Assembly: GCF_029525575.1 (NCBI RefSeq)
Contig: NZ_JAPDIA010000003.1
Span: 558,001-622,000 of the forward strand
Direction: 5' to 3'
Source: Cohnella rhizosphaerae
GTDB taxonomy: Bacteria; Bacillota; Bacilli; Paenibacillales; Paenibacillaceae
Length of the DNA: 64,000 bases
The position numbers and the translations under genes are program-made. Positions 1 to 8,536 of this stretch are shown here, piece by piece; position 1 is the stretch's first letter; each line of letters starts with the position of its first letter. The notes beneath the pieces were generated by a model. That model did not search any database, was not told the origin of the DNA, and worked only from the letters and a program-made list of their open reading frames with translations.

Positions 1-378
1 TTCAGGACGAAGGAGGAATTGTTCCTGGCCGTGCTGGACCGCGGTTATCGCAGGCTGGTGCACGCCTTTTCCGCCGTGGAGAGTCCGCCCGAGGAGCTGG
101 CTCACCGGATGGGCTGCGCCTTCAAGGATTTGCTCGATACCCATCGCAACGAGATCCTGCTCCTCATGCAAGCCTATTCGATCCCCGAGCCGGCGATTCG
201 GGACGAGGTGAAGTCGAAGTTCGACGAGATTCATCGGACGGTCGGCAACCGCTTTGCGCAGGCGGGCATTCCCGATGCGTCGGGCGAAGCCGGCATGTTC
301 ATCAGCGTAGGCCTCCTCATCGCGCTCTCGCAAATATTGGAGCTGCCGAGACTGCTCCCATGGTACGGGCAAGAATGA
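1..378 (+). CDS. TetR/AcrR-family transcriptional regulator, C-terminal part (5' end outside window)
   Basis: The frame is open from base 1, so the N-terminal helix-turn-helix domain lies upstream of the window. The visible 125 residues begin with FRTKEELFLAVLD, which is the usual junction after the DNA-binding domain in TetR proteins (compare YFGSKEELF). The rest is a helical ligand-binding and dimerisation domain. A hairpin terminator follows at 453-483 and a perfect 18-bp palindrome at 495-512. The next gene encodes an MFS efflux pump, so the protein probably represses that pump and is released by a drug-like ligand. The family call is firm; the target and ligand are inference. Confidence 0.85.
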   Translation, partial: FRTKEELFLAVLDRGYRRLVHAFSAVESPPEELAHRMGCAFKDLLDTHRNEILLLMQAYSIPEPAIRDEVKSKFDEIHRTVGNRFAQAGIPDASGEAGMFISVGLLIALSQILELPRLLPWYGQE

Positions 379-452
379 GGCAGCGCAAGCCGCTTGCCGA
401 TCTCCGGAAGCGCAAAAGATGCCGGAACGGCCAGCATAACCGATGGCTGTAA

Positions 453-483
453 CCGCCAGGCTTGGAGGCTTGGCGGCTGTTTT
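453..483 (+). terminator. Rho-independent terminator after the TetR gene
   Basis: A 9-bp stem with one G-T wobble (453-461 with 468-476), a 6-base loop, and then CTGTTTT. Confidence 0.6.
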
Positions 484-494
484 AGGGAATTCAT

Positions 495-512
495 TTATTT
501 ATCGATAAATAA
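495..512. promoter_or_regulatory. Perfect 18-bp palindrome, probable TetR operator
   Basis: TTATTTATCGATAAATAA is its own reverse complement with no mismatch and is AT-rich in a GC-rich setting. Its right edge touches the AAGGAG ribosome binding site (511-516) of the MFS gene. TetR-family proteins bind palindromes of this size, and the regulator gene is immediately upstream. Binding is inferred. Confidence 0.6.
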
Positions 513-524
513 GGAGTGGAAAAG

Positions 525-1962
525 ATGATGTCAACGATGTCAACTTCCCAAAGGAACCGGATGCTGGTCGTCGTCTGCCTGGCGCTGTTCATGGTCATGC
601 TGGATACGCTGGTGCTCGGCGTGGCGCTGCCGTCGATTCAAAAGTCGTTCGATGCAGGTCTCGCGGATCTCGAATGGTTCACCAACGGCTATACACTGAC
701 CTTTGCGGTGCTGCTCATTCCCTTCGGCATGCTGGGGGGAACGGTACGGACGCAAAAGGATGTTTCTGCTCGGCATCGCGATATTCACTTTAGGCTCGCT
801 CGCCTCCGCGCTCAGCACGCATGCGCTGGGCCTCACGCTGGCAAGAGCGCTGCAAGGCATAGGCGGCGCGGCCATCACGCCGATCAGCCTTACGCTGGTC
901 AGCGCGGCGTTCCCGGCCAAGTACCGGGCCGCGGCGATCGGCATCGTGTCGGGCGTCTCCGGGCTTGGACTCGCCATGGGGCCGCTTGTCGGCGGACTCA
1001 TCGTGAACGGCTCGCCCTGGCAGACGATCTTCTGGATCAACGTCCCGGTCGGGGCGCTGGCCGTCGCGTTCGGCTGGCTCTGGATCCGCGAATCGAAAGG
1101 CGAAGAGAAACGGCTCGATCTGTTCGGCTTGGTACTCATCGCGGCCTCGATGCTCGGCATCGTATTCGGTCTCGTTCGCGGGAACGAAGCGGGCTGGGGA
1201 GAATTCGAAGTGTGGGGGCCGCTCGCGGGAGGCTTGCTGCTGCTCCCCGCTTTCGTCGCCTGGGAATGGCGCCATCCGCACCCGCTGCTGTCGCTCCGCC
1301 TGTTCAAGAGCCGCGACTACTCGGCGTTGATCGTCGCCGGATTTTGGCTGTACGCCGGCATCTTCGGCGCGATCTTCTTGCTCACGCTGTTCCTTCAGCA
1401 AGCGCAGGGCTACTCCGCGCTCGGCGCAGGCATCCGCGAGATGGTGTGGACCGGCGCCACGATGGTCGCCGCGCCGCTGGCGGGGCTCGTCATCGGACGC
1501 CTGGGCACCCGCCGCGTGCTGCTCGCCGGCCTGCTGCTGCAGACGGCCGCGCTGATCTTGTTCGCGATCCTCATCGTCGCGAACGGCGCCGTATTCTCCT
1601 TCGCCTACCTCGCGCCCGCGATGGTGCTGGCGGGACTCGGCATGGGGCTCAGCATGACGCCGCTGTCCGAGGGCGTGCTCTCCGCCGTGCCGGATTCAAG
1701 CTCCGGGGAGGCGAGCGGCGTCGCCAACGCTACGCGGGAGCTCGGCGGCGTGTTCGGCATCGCCATCGGCAGCCTCGTGTTCCGGCAGGGCGGCGAGATC
1801 GCGACGCCGGACCAGTTCGGGGCGCATCTGACGCCTGTGCTATACGTCTACGCCGCCATGCTCGGCGCCGCGTTTCTCGCGACGCTGCTCTTCTACAAGC
1901 GTTCGAGACAGGGAGCCGGCGAATCCGGCAAGGTCCTGCCGGCGGGCGCTGCCGTGGAGTAA
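525..1962 (+). CDS. MFS multidrug efflux transporter, DHA2/EmrB-QacA type (one frameshift)
   Basis: A membrane exporter that would expel drugs by proton antiport. The restored protein is about 478 residues with many hydrophobic helices. MLDTLVLGVALPSIQ in helix 1 and RYGRKRMFLLGI in the loop between helices 2 and 3 are DHA-family signatures. I chose ATG 525 because AAGGAG at 511-516 sits 8 bases upstream; GTG 516 lies inside the binding site. The frame breaks at six G's (734-739); one G fewer joins MLGE to RYGRKRM. The gene lies downstream of a TetR gene and a palindrome, so it is probably TetR-controlled. Its substrate cannot be read from sequence. Confidence 0.85.
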
Positions 1963-2051
1963 GGGGAAAAGATTCGATGCTGGATGCTGCCTATTTCAGT
2001 TTGCATCAGTCGAAACCCAAGAGAGGCTTCACCATTATTTTGCCGAAGGAT

Positions 2052-2226
2052 TCCCGGTTAGAAACGAACGAGTACGCTTGCACTGTCGCCCCGCCGCCGA
2101 AGTCTCGGTTAGAAACAAACTAGCCATCCTGCGCCGTCGCGGGGGCGTCGAAGTTCTGTTTGGGAACAAACTGGCCCTCCTGCGCCATCGCGCGGTCGTT
2201 GAAGTCTCGGTTAGGAACAGACTCGT
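2052..2226 (-). repeat. Four copies of a 51-bp intergenic repeat (family A, inverted orientation)
   Basis: The motif TTAGAAACRAAC or its variants recurs with anchors at 2065, 2116, 2167 and 2218, exactly 51 bp apart. The copies are diverged. They are the reverse complement of the array at 20070-20587. The end of each array is nearly identical: GTTGAAGTCTCGG followed by YTAGRAACA. I see no gene here. Confidence 0.8.
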
Positions 2227-2330
2227 TTTTTTGTAATAGGAAGATCCAAAAGGAGATCAAGCGCAATTGTGCTCGATCTGGACACGGATAATCCGGGAGC
2301 TGGGAGCCGCGAGTCGGAAGCCGGGGGGGC

Positions 2331-2520
2331 GATAAGTGTTGAAAAGCAGTTAATCGGCGCGCTGATCGGGGCTGGGGAGAAAATAAGTGTTCAAACGCAT
2401 TTAATTGGTTCAAGACCGGGTCAAAACGCTCGAAAGTGGGAATTTAATTGCGCTTCAACACTTATTTGGCCCAATAACGTCGTGATCGAAGGAAATAAAT
2501 GCGTTTCAACAGCTATTTGT
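2331..2520. repeat. Two direct plus two inverted copies of a ~27-bp repeat at 51-bp spacing (family B)
   Basis: ATAAGTGTT begins at 2332 and 2383, 51 bp apart. Its reverse complement, the motif GCGYTTCAACA, begins at 2450 and 2501, also 51 bp apart. The two pairs face each other, so the RNA or single strand could fold into a long cruciform. A diverged relative occurs at 31292-31320. Confidence 0.7.
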
Positions 2521-2601
2521 ATAGGCTGCGAGCGCTTTCGGCACCTCGCGCAGCTCCCCGCGAGAGGTGCGGCGGCGCGTGTCGGCTGTCAACCTCGAGG
2601 A

Positions 2602-2738
2602 CGCCAATCCCGCCAAGCCCGCCAAGCCGCCAAGCCCGCCAAGCCCGCCAAGCCCGCCAAGCCCGCCAAGCCCGCCAAGCCCGCCAAGCCCGCCAAGCCC
2701 GCCAAGCCCGCCAAGCCCGCCAATCCTGCCAAGCTCAT
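2602..2738. repeat. 9-bp tandem repeat (CCCGCCAAG)n, about 15 units
   Basis: Fifteen or so near-perfect units of AAGCCCGCC, with one 8-base unit near 2624. Read in one frame it would give Lys-Pro-Ala repeats, but that frame has no recognisable start, ribosome binding site or family. I regard it as a microsatellite in gene-free DNA. Confidence 0.8.
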
Positions 2739-2925
2739 CAAGCCCGCAGGCCGTGCGTTGTTCAAGGTTTAATCTAGCGGTATATCGGCCTTATCGCATC
2801 TTCGCGCACATGCGTCGTTCAATCGCGCCTCGCTGGCGGCGGCTGTGGAGAGGCGTTGGCGCGGCTGGTTGTGCGTTCAGGCGGTCGCGGGCTTTCCGCC
2901 GATCGCGCACGCGCTTGATGCAAGG

Positions 2926-2964
2926 ACCGTCAGGGAAAGCTGCGACCCTCCCTGGCGGTTTTTT
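2926..2964 (+). terminator. Rho-independent terminator upstream of the mannitol operon
   Basis: An 11-bp stem (2926-2936 with 2949-2959, one mismatch) followed by six T's. No gene ends just before it, so it may close an unrecognised transcript from the repeat region or act as insulation for the mtl promoter. Confidence 0.6.
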
Positions 2965-3032
2965 CATGTCCCGGCAAACGACGGTACCTTCTCCCGCGCC
3001 GCTGGCTGCCGGCTCATAAAATCATCAAATGC

Positions 3033-3052
3033 TGTCAACAGTATGATTGACA
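3033..3052. promoter_or_regulatory. Inverted repeat TGTCAA-N8-TTGACA, candidate MtlR site
   Basis: A 6-bp perfect inverted repeat with an 8-base centre lies 115 bp before mtlA, in the only stretch between the preceding terminator and the gene. Activators of this type bind upstream of mtlA. No correctly spaced -10 follows its TTGACA, so it is more likely an operator than a -35 box. The assignment is inference. Confidence 0.35.
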
Positions 3053-3135
3053 AATTCGCGTTTTCCTTCTGTTGCCGCGGAAGTGGGCGAGGGGTACGAT
3101 AAACGCATATCGACCGCTGGCGGAGTGCCGCGAAA

Positions 3136-3149
3136 AGAAAGCGGTTAAC
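3136..3149. promoter_or_regulatory. Weak CcpA (cre) site candidate before mtlA
   Basis: AGAAAGCGGTTAAC resembles the catabolite-response consensus TGWAARCGYTWWCA with about three mismatches. It lies between the probable promoter and the ribosome binding site. Carbon-catabolite control of a mannitol operon would be expected, but the match is poor. Confidence 0.25.
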
Positions 3150-3166
3150 TTGAAGGAGGAACCGAA

Positions 3167-4694
3167 ATGGAGCATGTACAGCGTTCTGCTTCTAGCGGTG
3201 GCATACGCGTAGGCGTCCAGAAATTCGGGCGATTCCTGAGCGGCATGGTCATGCCGAACATCGGGGCGTTCATCGCCTGGGGCATCATCACCGCATTGTT
3301 CATACCGACCGGTTGGGCGCCGAATTCGGAGCTCGCGAAGCTCGTCGACCCGATCATCAAGTATTTGCTCCCGATCCTGATCGGCTATACCGGGGGCACC
3401 ATGGTGCACAAGACGAGAGGCGGCGTCATCGGCGCGCTGATGACGATGGGCATCATCGTCGGCACCGACATCCCGATGTTCCTCGGCGCGATGATCTGCG
3501 GTCCGCTCGCGGCCTGGGTATTGAAGCGGTTCGACAGATCCGTCGAAGGCAAGATCAAAGCGGGCTTCGAAATGCTGGTCAACAACTTCTCGCTCGGCAT
3601 CATCGGCGCAGGCCTGACGCTGCTGGCGTTCTCGGGCATCGGGCCGGTCATCGAGCAGCTCACGTCCTGGCTGTCGGACGGCGTCGAGTTCCTGGTCAAT
3701 CACAACCTGATCCCGCTGGCGAACGTGCTCATCGAGCCGGCGAAGATCCTGTTCCTGAACAACGCGATCAACCACGGCGTGCTGAGTCCGATCGCGCTCG
3801 ACGAAGCGTCGCGCACCGGCAAGTCGATTCTGTTCATGCTCGAGTCGAATCCGGGTCCCGGCATCGGCGTCCTGCTGGCCTACATGCTCGTCGGCCGCGG
3901 CTCGGCCCGCCAATCGGCTTCCGGCGCGGCGATTATCCACTTTTTCGGCGGCATTCACGAGATCTACTTCCCGTACATCCTCATGAATCCGCGCCTGATC
4001 CTGGCCGTCATCGCGGGCGGCGTGACCGGCACGTTCACGTTCTCGGTGTTCGGCGCGGGCCTGGTCGCTCCGCCTTCGCCGGGCAGCATCTTCGCCTATA
4101 TCGCGATGGCGCCGAAGGGCGGCCTGCTGCCGGTGCTGAGCGGCGTGCTCACCGCGGCGATCGTATCCTTCGCGGTCGCGGCGCTGCTGCTGAAGACGTC
4201 AAAGAAAAACGCGGAGGACGAAGATATCGAGGAAGCGCAAAGCCGCATGAAGGCGATGAAAGCGGCGGGTACGCCAGCGGCTTGCTGCGGCAGCGGCCAA
4301 TTCCGCGGCGCCGGTCGCCGGCGTCACGGCTTCTAGCGGCGCGGCGCGGCCAGCGATTCCGGACACGGCGTTCGTCGACGCAGGTCTTCAAACGGCAGCA
4401 TCGGCGGTAAAGGATAAAGAAGACGTGCGCAAGATCGTGTTCTCCTGCGACGCCGGCATGGGCTCGAGCGCGATGGGCGCCTCGATCCTTCGCAAGAGGA
4501 TGAAGGCCGCGGGATCCGACGTGACGGTCGTCAATACGGCGATCAGCGATATTCCGGACGACGCGGATATCGTCATTACGCACAAGACGCTCACCGACCG
4601 CGCCAGACAGAAGGCGCCGAACGCAGAGCACATTTCGATCGACAACTTCCTTAAAAGTCCGGAATACGACGTGCTGGTGAACAGGCTGACCTGA
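3167..4694 (+). CDS. mtlA: Mannitol PTS transporter EIICB (one frameshift)
   Basis: The membrane permease that takes up mannitol and phosphorylates it on entry. The restored length is about 508 residues. Residues 1-350 form the EIIC membrane domain, with the family motif [12 protein letters not shown]. An Ala-rich linker follows, then the EIIB domain with the phosphocysteine loop [15 protein letters not shown] near its start. ATG 3167 has AAGGAGG 8 bases upstream. EIIC and EIIB lie in different frames. The shift falls within 4270-4330 in the linker and fits one extra base, with no homopolymer there. Separate IIC and IIB genes are possible, but the IIB part has no ribosome binding site. It is the first gene of the operon. 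Confidence 0.88.
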
Positions 4695-4756
4695 TCCCGG
4701 GCGAGCATTCGGAAGAGGAGCCTCCCAGAGGGGCGTCTCCTCCGACATATCGAATC

Positions 4757-4798
4757 GGCTGACGCTGGCGAGCATATCGCCGGCGTTCAGCCCATTTT
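4757..4798 (+). terminator. Strong hairpin and T-tract between mtlA and mtlR
   Basis: A roughly 15-bp stem with one bulge (from 4757 and ending near 4792) and a 5-base loop, followed by CATTTT. A second, weaker hairpin lies at 4709-4736. Position inside the operon suggests partial termination that would lower mtlR, mtlF and mtlD expression relative to mtlA. Confidence 0.55.
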
Positions 4799-4821
4799 GG
4801 ATAGACAGGAATGATCCGTCC

Positions 4822-6919
4822 ATGATCGTATCCAATCGAACCCGGCGCATCCTGGAGCTGCTGCTGCGCAGCGGTCGGGAGATGACGGCCGCCGAACTCG
4901 CCGCGGGGCTTCAGGTCAGCTCCCGCACCGTGCACCGCGAACTCGCCGCGGTCGAGGATCTGCTGGCGGGCCAAGCGGTATCGCTGGTGAAAAAATCCGG
5001 CTCGGGCATCGCCTTGCAGGGCGATCCGGCCGCGCTCGAGCGGCTCGGCGGCATCGTATCCGCGTCGGAGGAGACCGAGTTCTCCCCGGACGAACGGCAG
5101 ATTTATCTGCTCTGCCTGCTGCTTAGGGAGCGGGAGCCCGTCAAGCAATTCGCGCTGGCGCACGAGCTGAAGGTCACGGTACAGACGATCGGCAGCGACC
5201 TGGAGGAGCTGGCCGAATGGGTGGAGCGCTTCGGCGTCCGGCTCATTCGCCGCAGAGGCTACGGCGTCGAGCTCGCGGGCGGGGAGGCCGAGCTGCGGGA
5301 GACGATCCGGCAGCTCATCCGGCTGCGCCTCGACGACGCCGAGCTGATCGCGAGCCGGGGCGAGCCGCCGTCGCATCCGCTCGACCGCATGCTGTTCGAG
5401 CTCGCCGGGCGCGGCGACATGGCCGATATCGAGCGCGCGCTGTGGCGCCTGGAGCGCAGGTGGGCGGGCAGCCTGAACGAACAGGTCTACACGGATCTGC
5501 TCATCCGCCTCTCGATCGCGCTGCATCGCGTCCGGCAGGGCAGAACGACGGCGGACGCGCCTGTCCCGTACCACCCGCCGCCCCCGGACAGACAGGCGTC
5601 GGAGCGGGCCGCGGCGGAAGCCGCGCAGTTGGCGGAGCAGCTCTCGGCGCGGCCCGGCGTAGCGATCGGGCCGGCGGAGACGGCTTACGTCGCCGAGCTG
5701 CTGCTGGACGCGCACGGCAAAGATCTCGCGCTGCTCCCGGGAGACGATCTGGCGCTGGCGGACACGGTCCGCAGGCTGATCAGGTCGGTGCAGACGTCGA
5801 CCGGCAGCGATTTTGACGAGGACCGGTCGCTCCGGGAAGGCTTGTTCGAGCACTTGAAGCAGGCGGTGCAGCGTCTCGGCGAAGGTCAGCGCATTCGCAA
5901 TCCGCTGCTGGACCAGATTCGCCGGGACTACGGGTCGCTGTTCGCTGCCGTCAAGGATGCCGCAGACGCGGCGCTGCCCCAGCTCGAGGTGCCGGACGAG
6001 GAAGTCGGCTTCCTGGTCATGCACTTCGGCGCCTCTCAAGAGCGGCTCAAGCAGCTCCAGCGGGACGTGCGCGCCATCCTCGTGTGCACGAGCGGCATCG
6101 GGTCCTCCAAGCTGCTGCAGATGCGCATCCGCAAGGAGCTCCCGCAGATCGAGGTCGCGGACCGGGTGTCCTGGTACGAGGCGGCGCGCCTCGACGAGGG
6201 CGCGTACGACCTCATCATCTCCACGATCGATCTTCCGATCGATCCGAACCGCTACATGAAGGTCAGCCCCCTGCTGACGCAGGGAGAGGCCGACCGGCTG
6301 CGCGCATTCGTCCGGGAAGCGCCGTGGGAGCCGTCGCGAGCCGCTGTCCGCAAAGGAGAGAGCGGCTCGCCGCGGTCCGAGGGCGGCGGCTTCGCCCGGC
6401 TGCAGCGCCTGAAAACGACGCTCGACGAGATCGTGTCGATTGTCGGCGGGTTCCGGGCGATCGAGCTTGGCGAGGAGGCTGGCGACCTGTATGCGGCGTT
6501 GGACGACGCCTGCCGGCGGGAGGAAGCGCTCGGCCTGCTGAGCGGCGCGGACGCCGTGCGGGACCGGCTGCTCGGGCGGGAGGAGCAGGGCAGCCAGATG
6601 ATCCCAGGCACGGGCCTTGCGCTTTTTCATACGCGGGCGCCGGAGATCTCTCGGTCCACGCTTAAGCTGTACCGGCTTCGCAAGCCGGTTCGAATGCCGC
6701 AGCAAGACGGGCCCGGCGTTCAATTGAACCGGTTCCTCCTCATGCTGGCCCCCCCGGGCGCTGGCGCGCGAAAGTCTCGAGGTCTTAAGCGAGATCAGCG
6801 CGATGCTGCTCGACGAGGAGACGGTCGCGCTGCTCGAGGGCGGCGACGAGACGGCGATCCGCGAGCGTATGACGGCGCATCTGAGAAGCTTTTTCCTAAC
6901 TAAAACCGAAAGCGAGTGA
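4822..6919 (+). CDS. mtlR: Mannitol operon activator, BglG/PRD family (one frameshift)
   Basis: A DNA-binding activator whose activity is set by PTS phosphorylation. Restored length is about 698 residues. The order is N-terminal helix-turn-helix (SRTVHRELAAVE, then VTVQTIGSDLEELAEW), two PRD domains, a EIIB-like domain with the ILVCTSGIGSSKLLQ phosphocysteine loop near residue 420, and a EIIA-like C-terminus. Seven C's at 6749-6755 break the frame; six C's restore LARESLEVLSEISAM and a stop at 6917-6919. It lies between mtlA and mtlF as in many Bacilli. The ribosome binding site is weak. Confidence 0.85.
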
Positions 6920-6924
6920 ACGAT

Positions 6925-7362
6925 ATGAGCATTTTATCCGCAAACAAAGTGAAGCTGAACGCTTCCGTCGGCGACAAATACGAGGCGATTCGCCTGGCCG
7001 GCCAGCTGCTGGTGGAGGCGGGCCACGTCGAACCGGCGTACGTCGACAGCATGATCGAACGCGAGAACTCGCTGTCCACCTATATGGGAGGCGGCCTCGC
7101 GATTCCGCACGGAACGAGCGAATCCAAGGGCACGATCAAGTCTACGGGCCTGTCGATCGTCCAACTGCCGGCCGGGGTCGACTTCGGCGACGGCGAGAAA
7201 GCGCATCTGGTCATCGGCATCGCGGCGGTCGGCGACGATCATCTGGATATTTTGACGAACGTGGCGATGATCTGCTCGGACGACGAGAACATGGCGCGCA
7301 TTCTCGCGGCCAAGACGCCTGTAGAGATGATCGAAATATTCGAGAGCGGTGCGGAGGAATGA
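6925..7362 (+). CDS. mtlF: Mannitol PTS EIIA component
   Basis: A cytosolic phosphocarrier of 145 residues that passes phosphate from HPr to the EIIB domain of MtlA. The motif AIPHGT near residue 65 holds the active-site histidine. I chose ATG 6925 over GTG 6916, which overlaps the end of mtlR. The stop overlaps the ATG of mtlD as ATGA (7359-7362), so the two are translationally coupled. Confidence 0.92.
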   Translation: MSILSANKVKLNASVGDKYEAIRLAGQLLVEAGHVEPAYVDSMIERENSLSTYMGGGLAIPHGTSESKGTIKSTGLSIVQLPAGVDFGDGEKAHLVIGIAAVGDDHLDILTNVAMICSDDENMARILAAKTPVEMIEIFESGAEE

Positions 7363-8517
7363 AGGCTCTGCATTTCGGCGCCGGCAACATCGGGCGGGGG
7401 GTTTATCGGCCTCCTGCTGTCTCGATCGGGCTATGAAGTGACGTTTTCCGACATAAACAAGGCGCTGGTCGACGCGCTTCGCGAACGGGGCGAATATACG
7501 GTGACCTTGGCCGACGACGAGCAGGGACGGATTCAGGTGACGGGCGTGACGGCGATTGACGGCACCGACCTTGGCGCCGTGGCCTCCGCCGTGGCCGAAG
7601 CCGAGCTGGTCACGACCGCCGTCGGCGTGAACATTTTGAAGCATATCGCGCCCGGGATCGCGCGCGGCATCGAGCGCCGCATCGCCGCCGGCGCAGCTCC
7701 GCTTCACCTGATCGCCTGCGAGAACGCGATCGGCGGCAGCGCCCAGCTCAAGGAACACGTATACGGGCATCTGAACGAGGAGACGCGCGCCAAGGCCGAT
7801 GCCGCGTGCGCCTTCCCCAACGCGGCGGTAGACCGGATCGTGCCGATCCAGCACAGCGAGGACCCGCTCTCGGTGACGGTGGAGCCGTTTTACGAATGGG
7901 CGGTCGACGAATCCGCGATGTTCCCGGGATTTAAACGGGTTGAAGGCGTGCACTACGTCGGCGATCTGACGCCGTATATCGAACGCAAGCTGTTCACCGT
8001 CAACACGGGTCACGCTTCGGCTGCGTATCTCGGCAACCTGAAGGGCTACGAGACGATTCAACAGGCGATGGCGGACGAAGCGCTGGTCGGCGAAGTGCGC
8101 GCGGCGCTGGACGAGACGGGCGCCGTCGTCGTCCGCAAGCACGGCTTCGAGCCGGAGGCGCACCGACGCTATATCGATACGATCCTCGGGCGCTTCCGCA
8201 ATCCGCATCTGACGGACGAGATCGCCCGCGTCGGCCGTTCGCCGATCCGCAAGCTGTCGCCGAACGATCGCCTTGTCAGCCCCGCGCTGCAAGCGCTCGA
8301 GCAGGGCGAAGAGCCCGCGGCGCTCGCCAAGGTCATGGCCGCGGCGCTCCGCTTCGATTACCCGGACGACCCGGAGTCGGCGGAGTTGCAACGATCGCTG
8401 AAGGAGGCCGGGGCGGGGGCCACGCTGGCTAAATATACGTCTTTGCCGCAGGCGCACCCGCTGCTGCTGCTGGCAGTGAAGCAGTTCGAGGCATTGGCTG
8501 CCGGGACGCAGCGCTGA
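7359..8517 (+). CDS. mtlD: Mannitol-1-phosphate 5-dehydrogenase (one frameshift)
   Basis: Oxidises mannitol-1-phosphate to fructose-6-phosphate with NAD, the step after MtlA. The restored protein has 385 residues, the usual length. It starts MKALHFGAGNIGRG, the Rossmann nucleotide-binding loop. Six G's at 7396-7401 put the next 360 codons out of frame; five G's give GRGFIGLLLSRSGYEV. Other family marks include IACENAIGGS and the C-terminal domain with KHGFEPEAH. It overlaps mtlF by four bases. Confidence 0.92.
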
Positions 8518-8536
8518 CGAAAAGGAGAGATGCACG

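Noticed and set aside
2269..2772. Open frames over the 9-bp repeat giving Lys-Pro-Ala or Pro-Ser repeats
   Set aside because: All frames through a 9-bp repeat stay open by nature; there is no ribosome binding site, conserved domain or clear start.
4425..4694. Separate mannitol EIIB gene starting at GTG 4425
   Set aside because: There is no ribosome binding site, and the Ala-rich linker typical of fused EIICB is readable upstream in the same frame.
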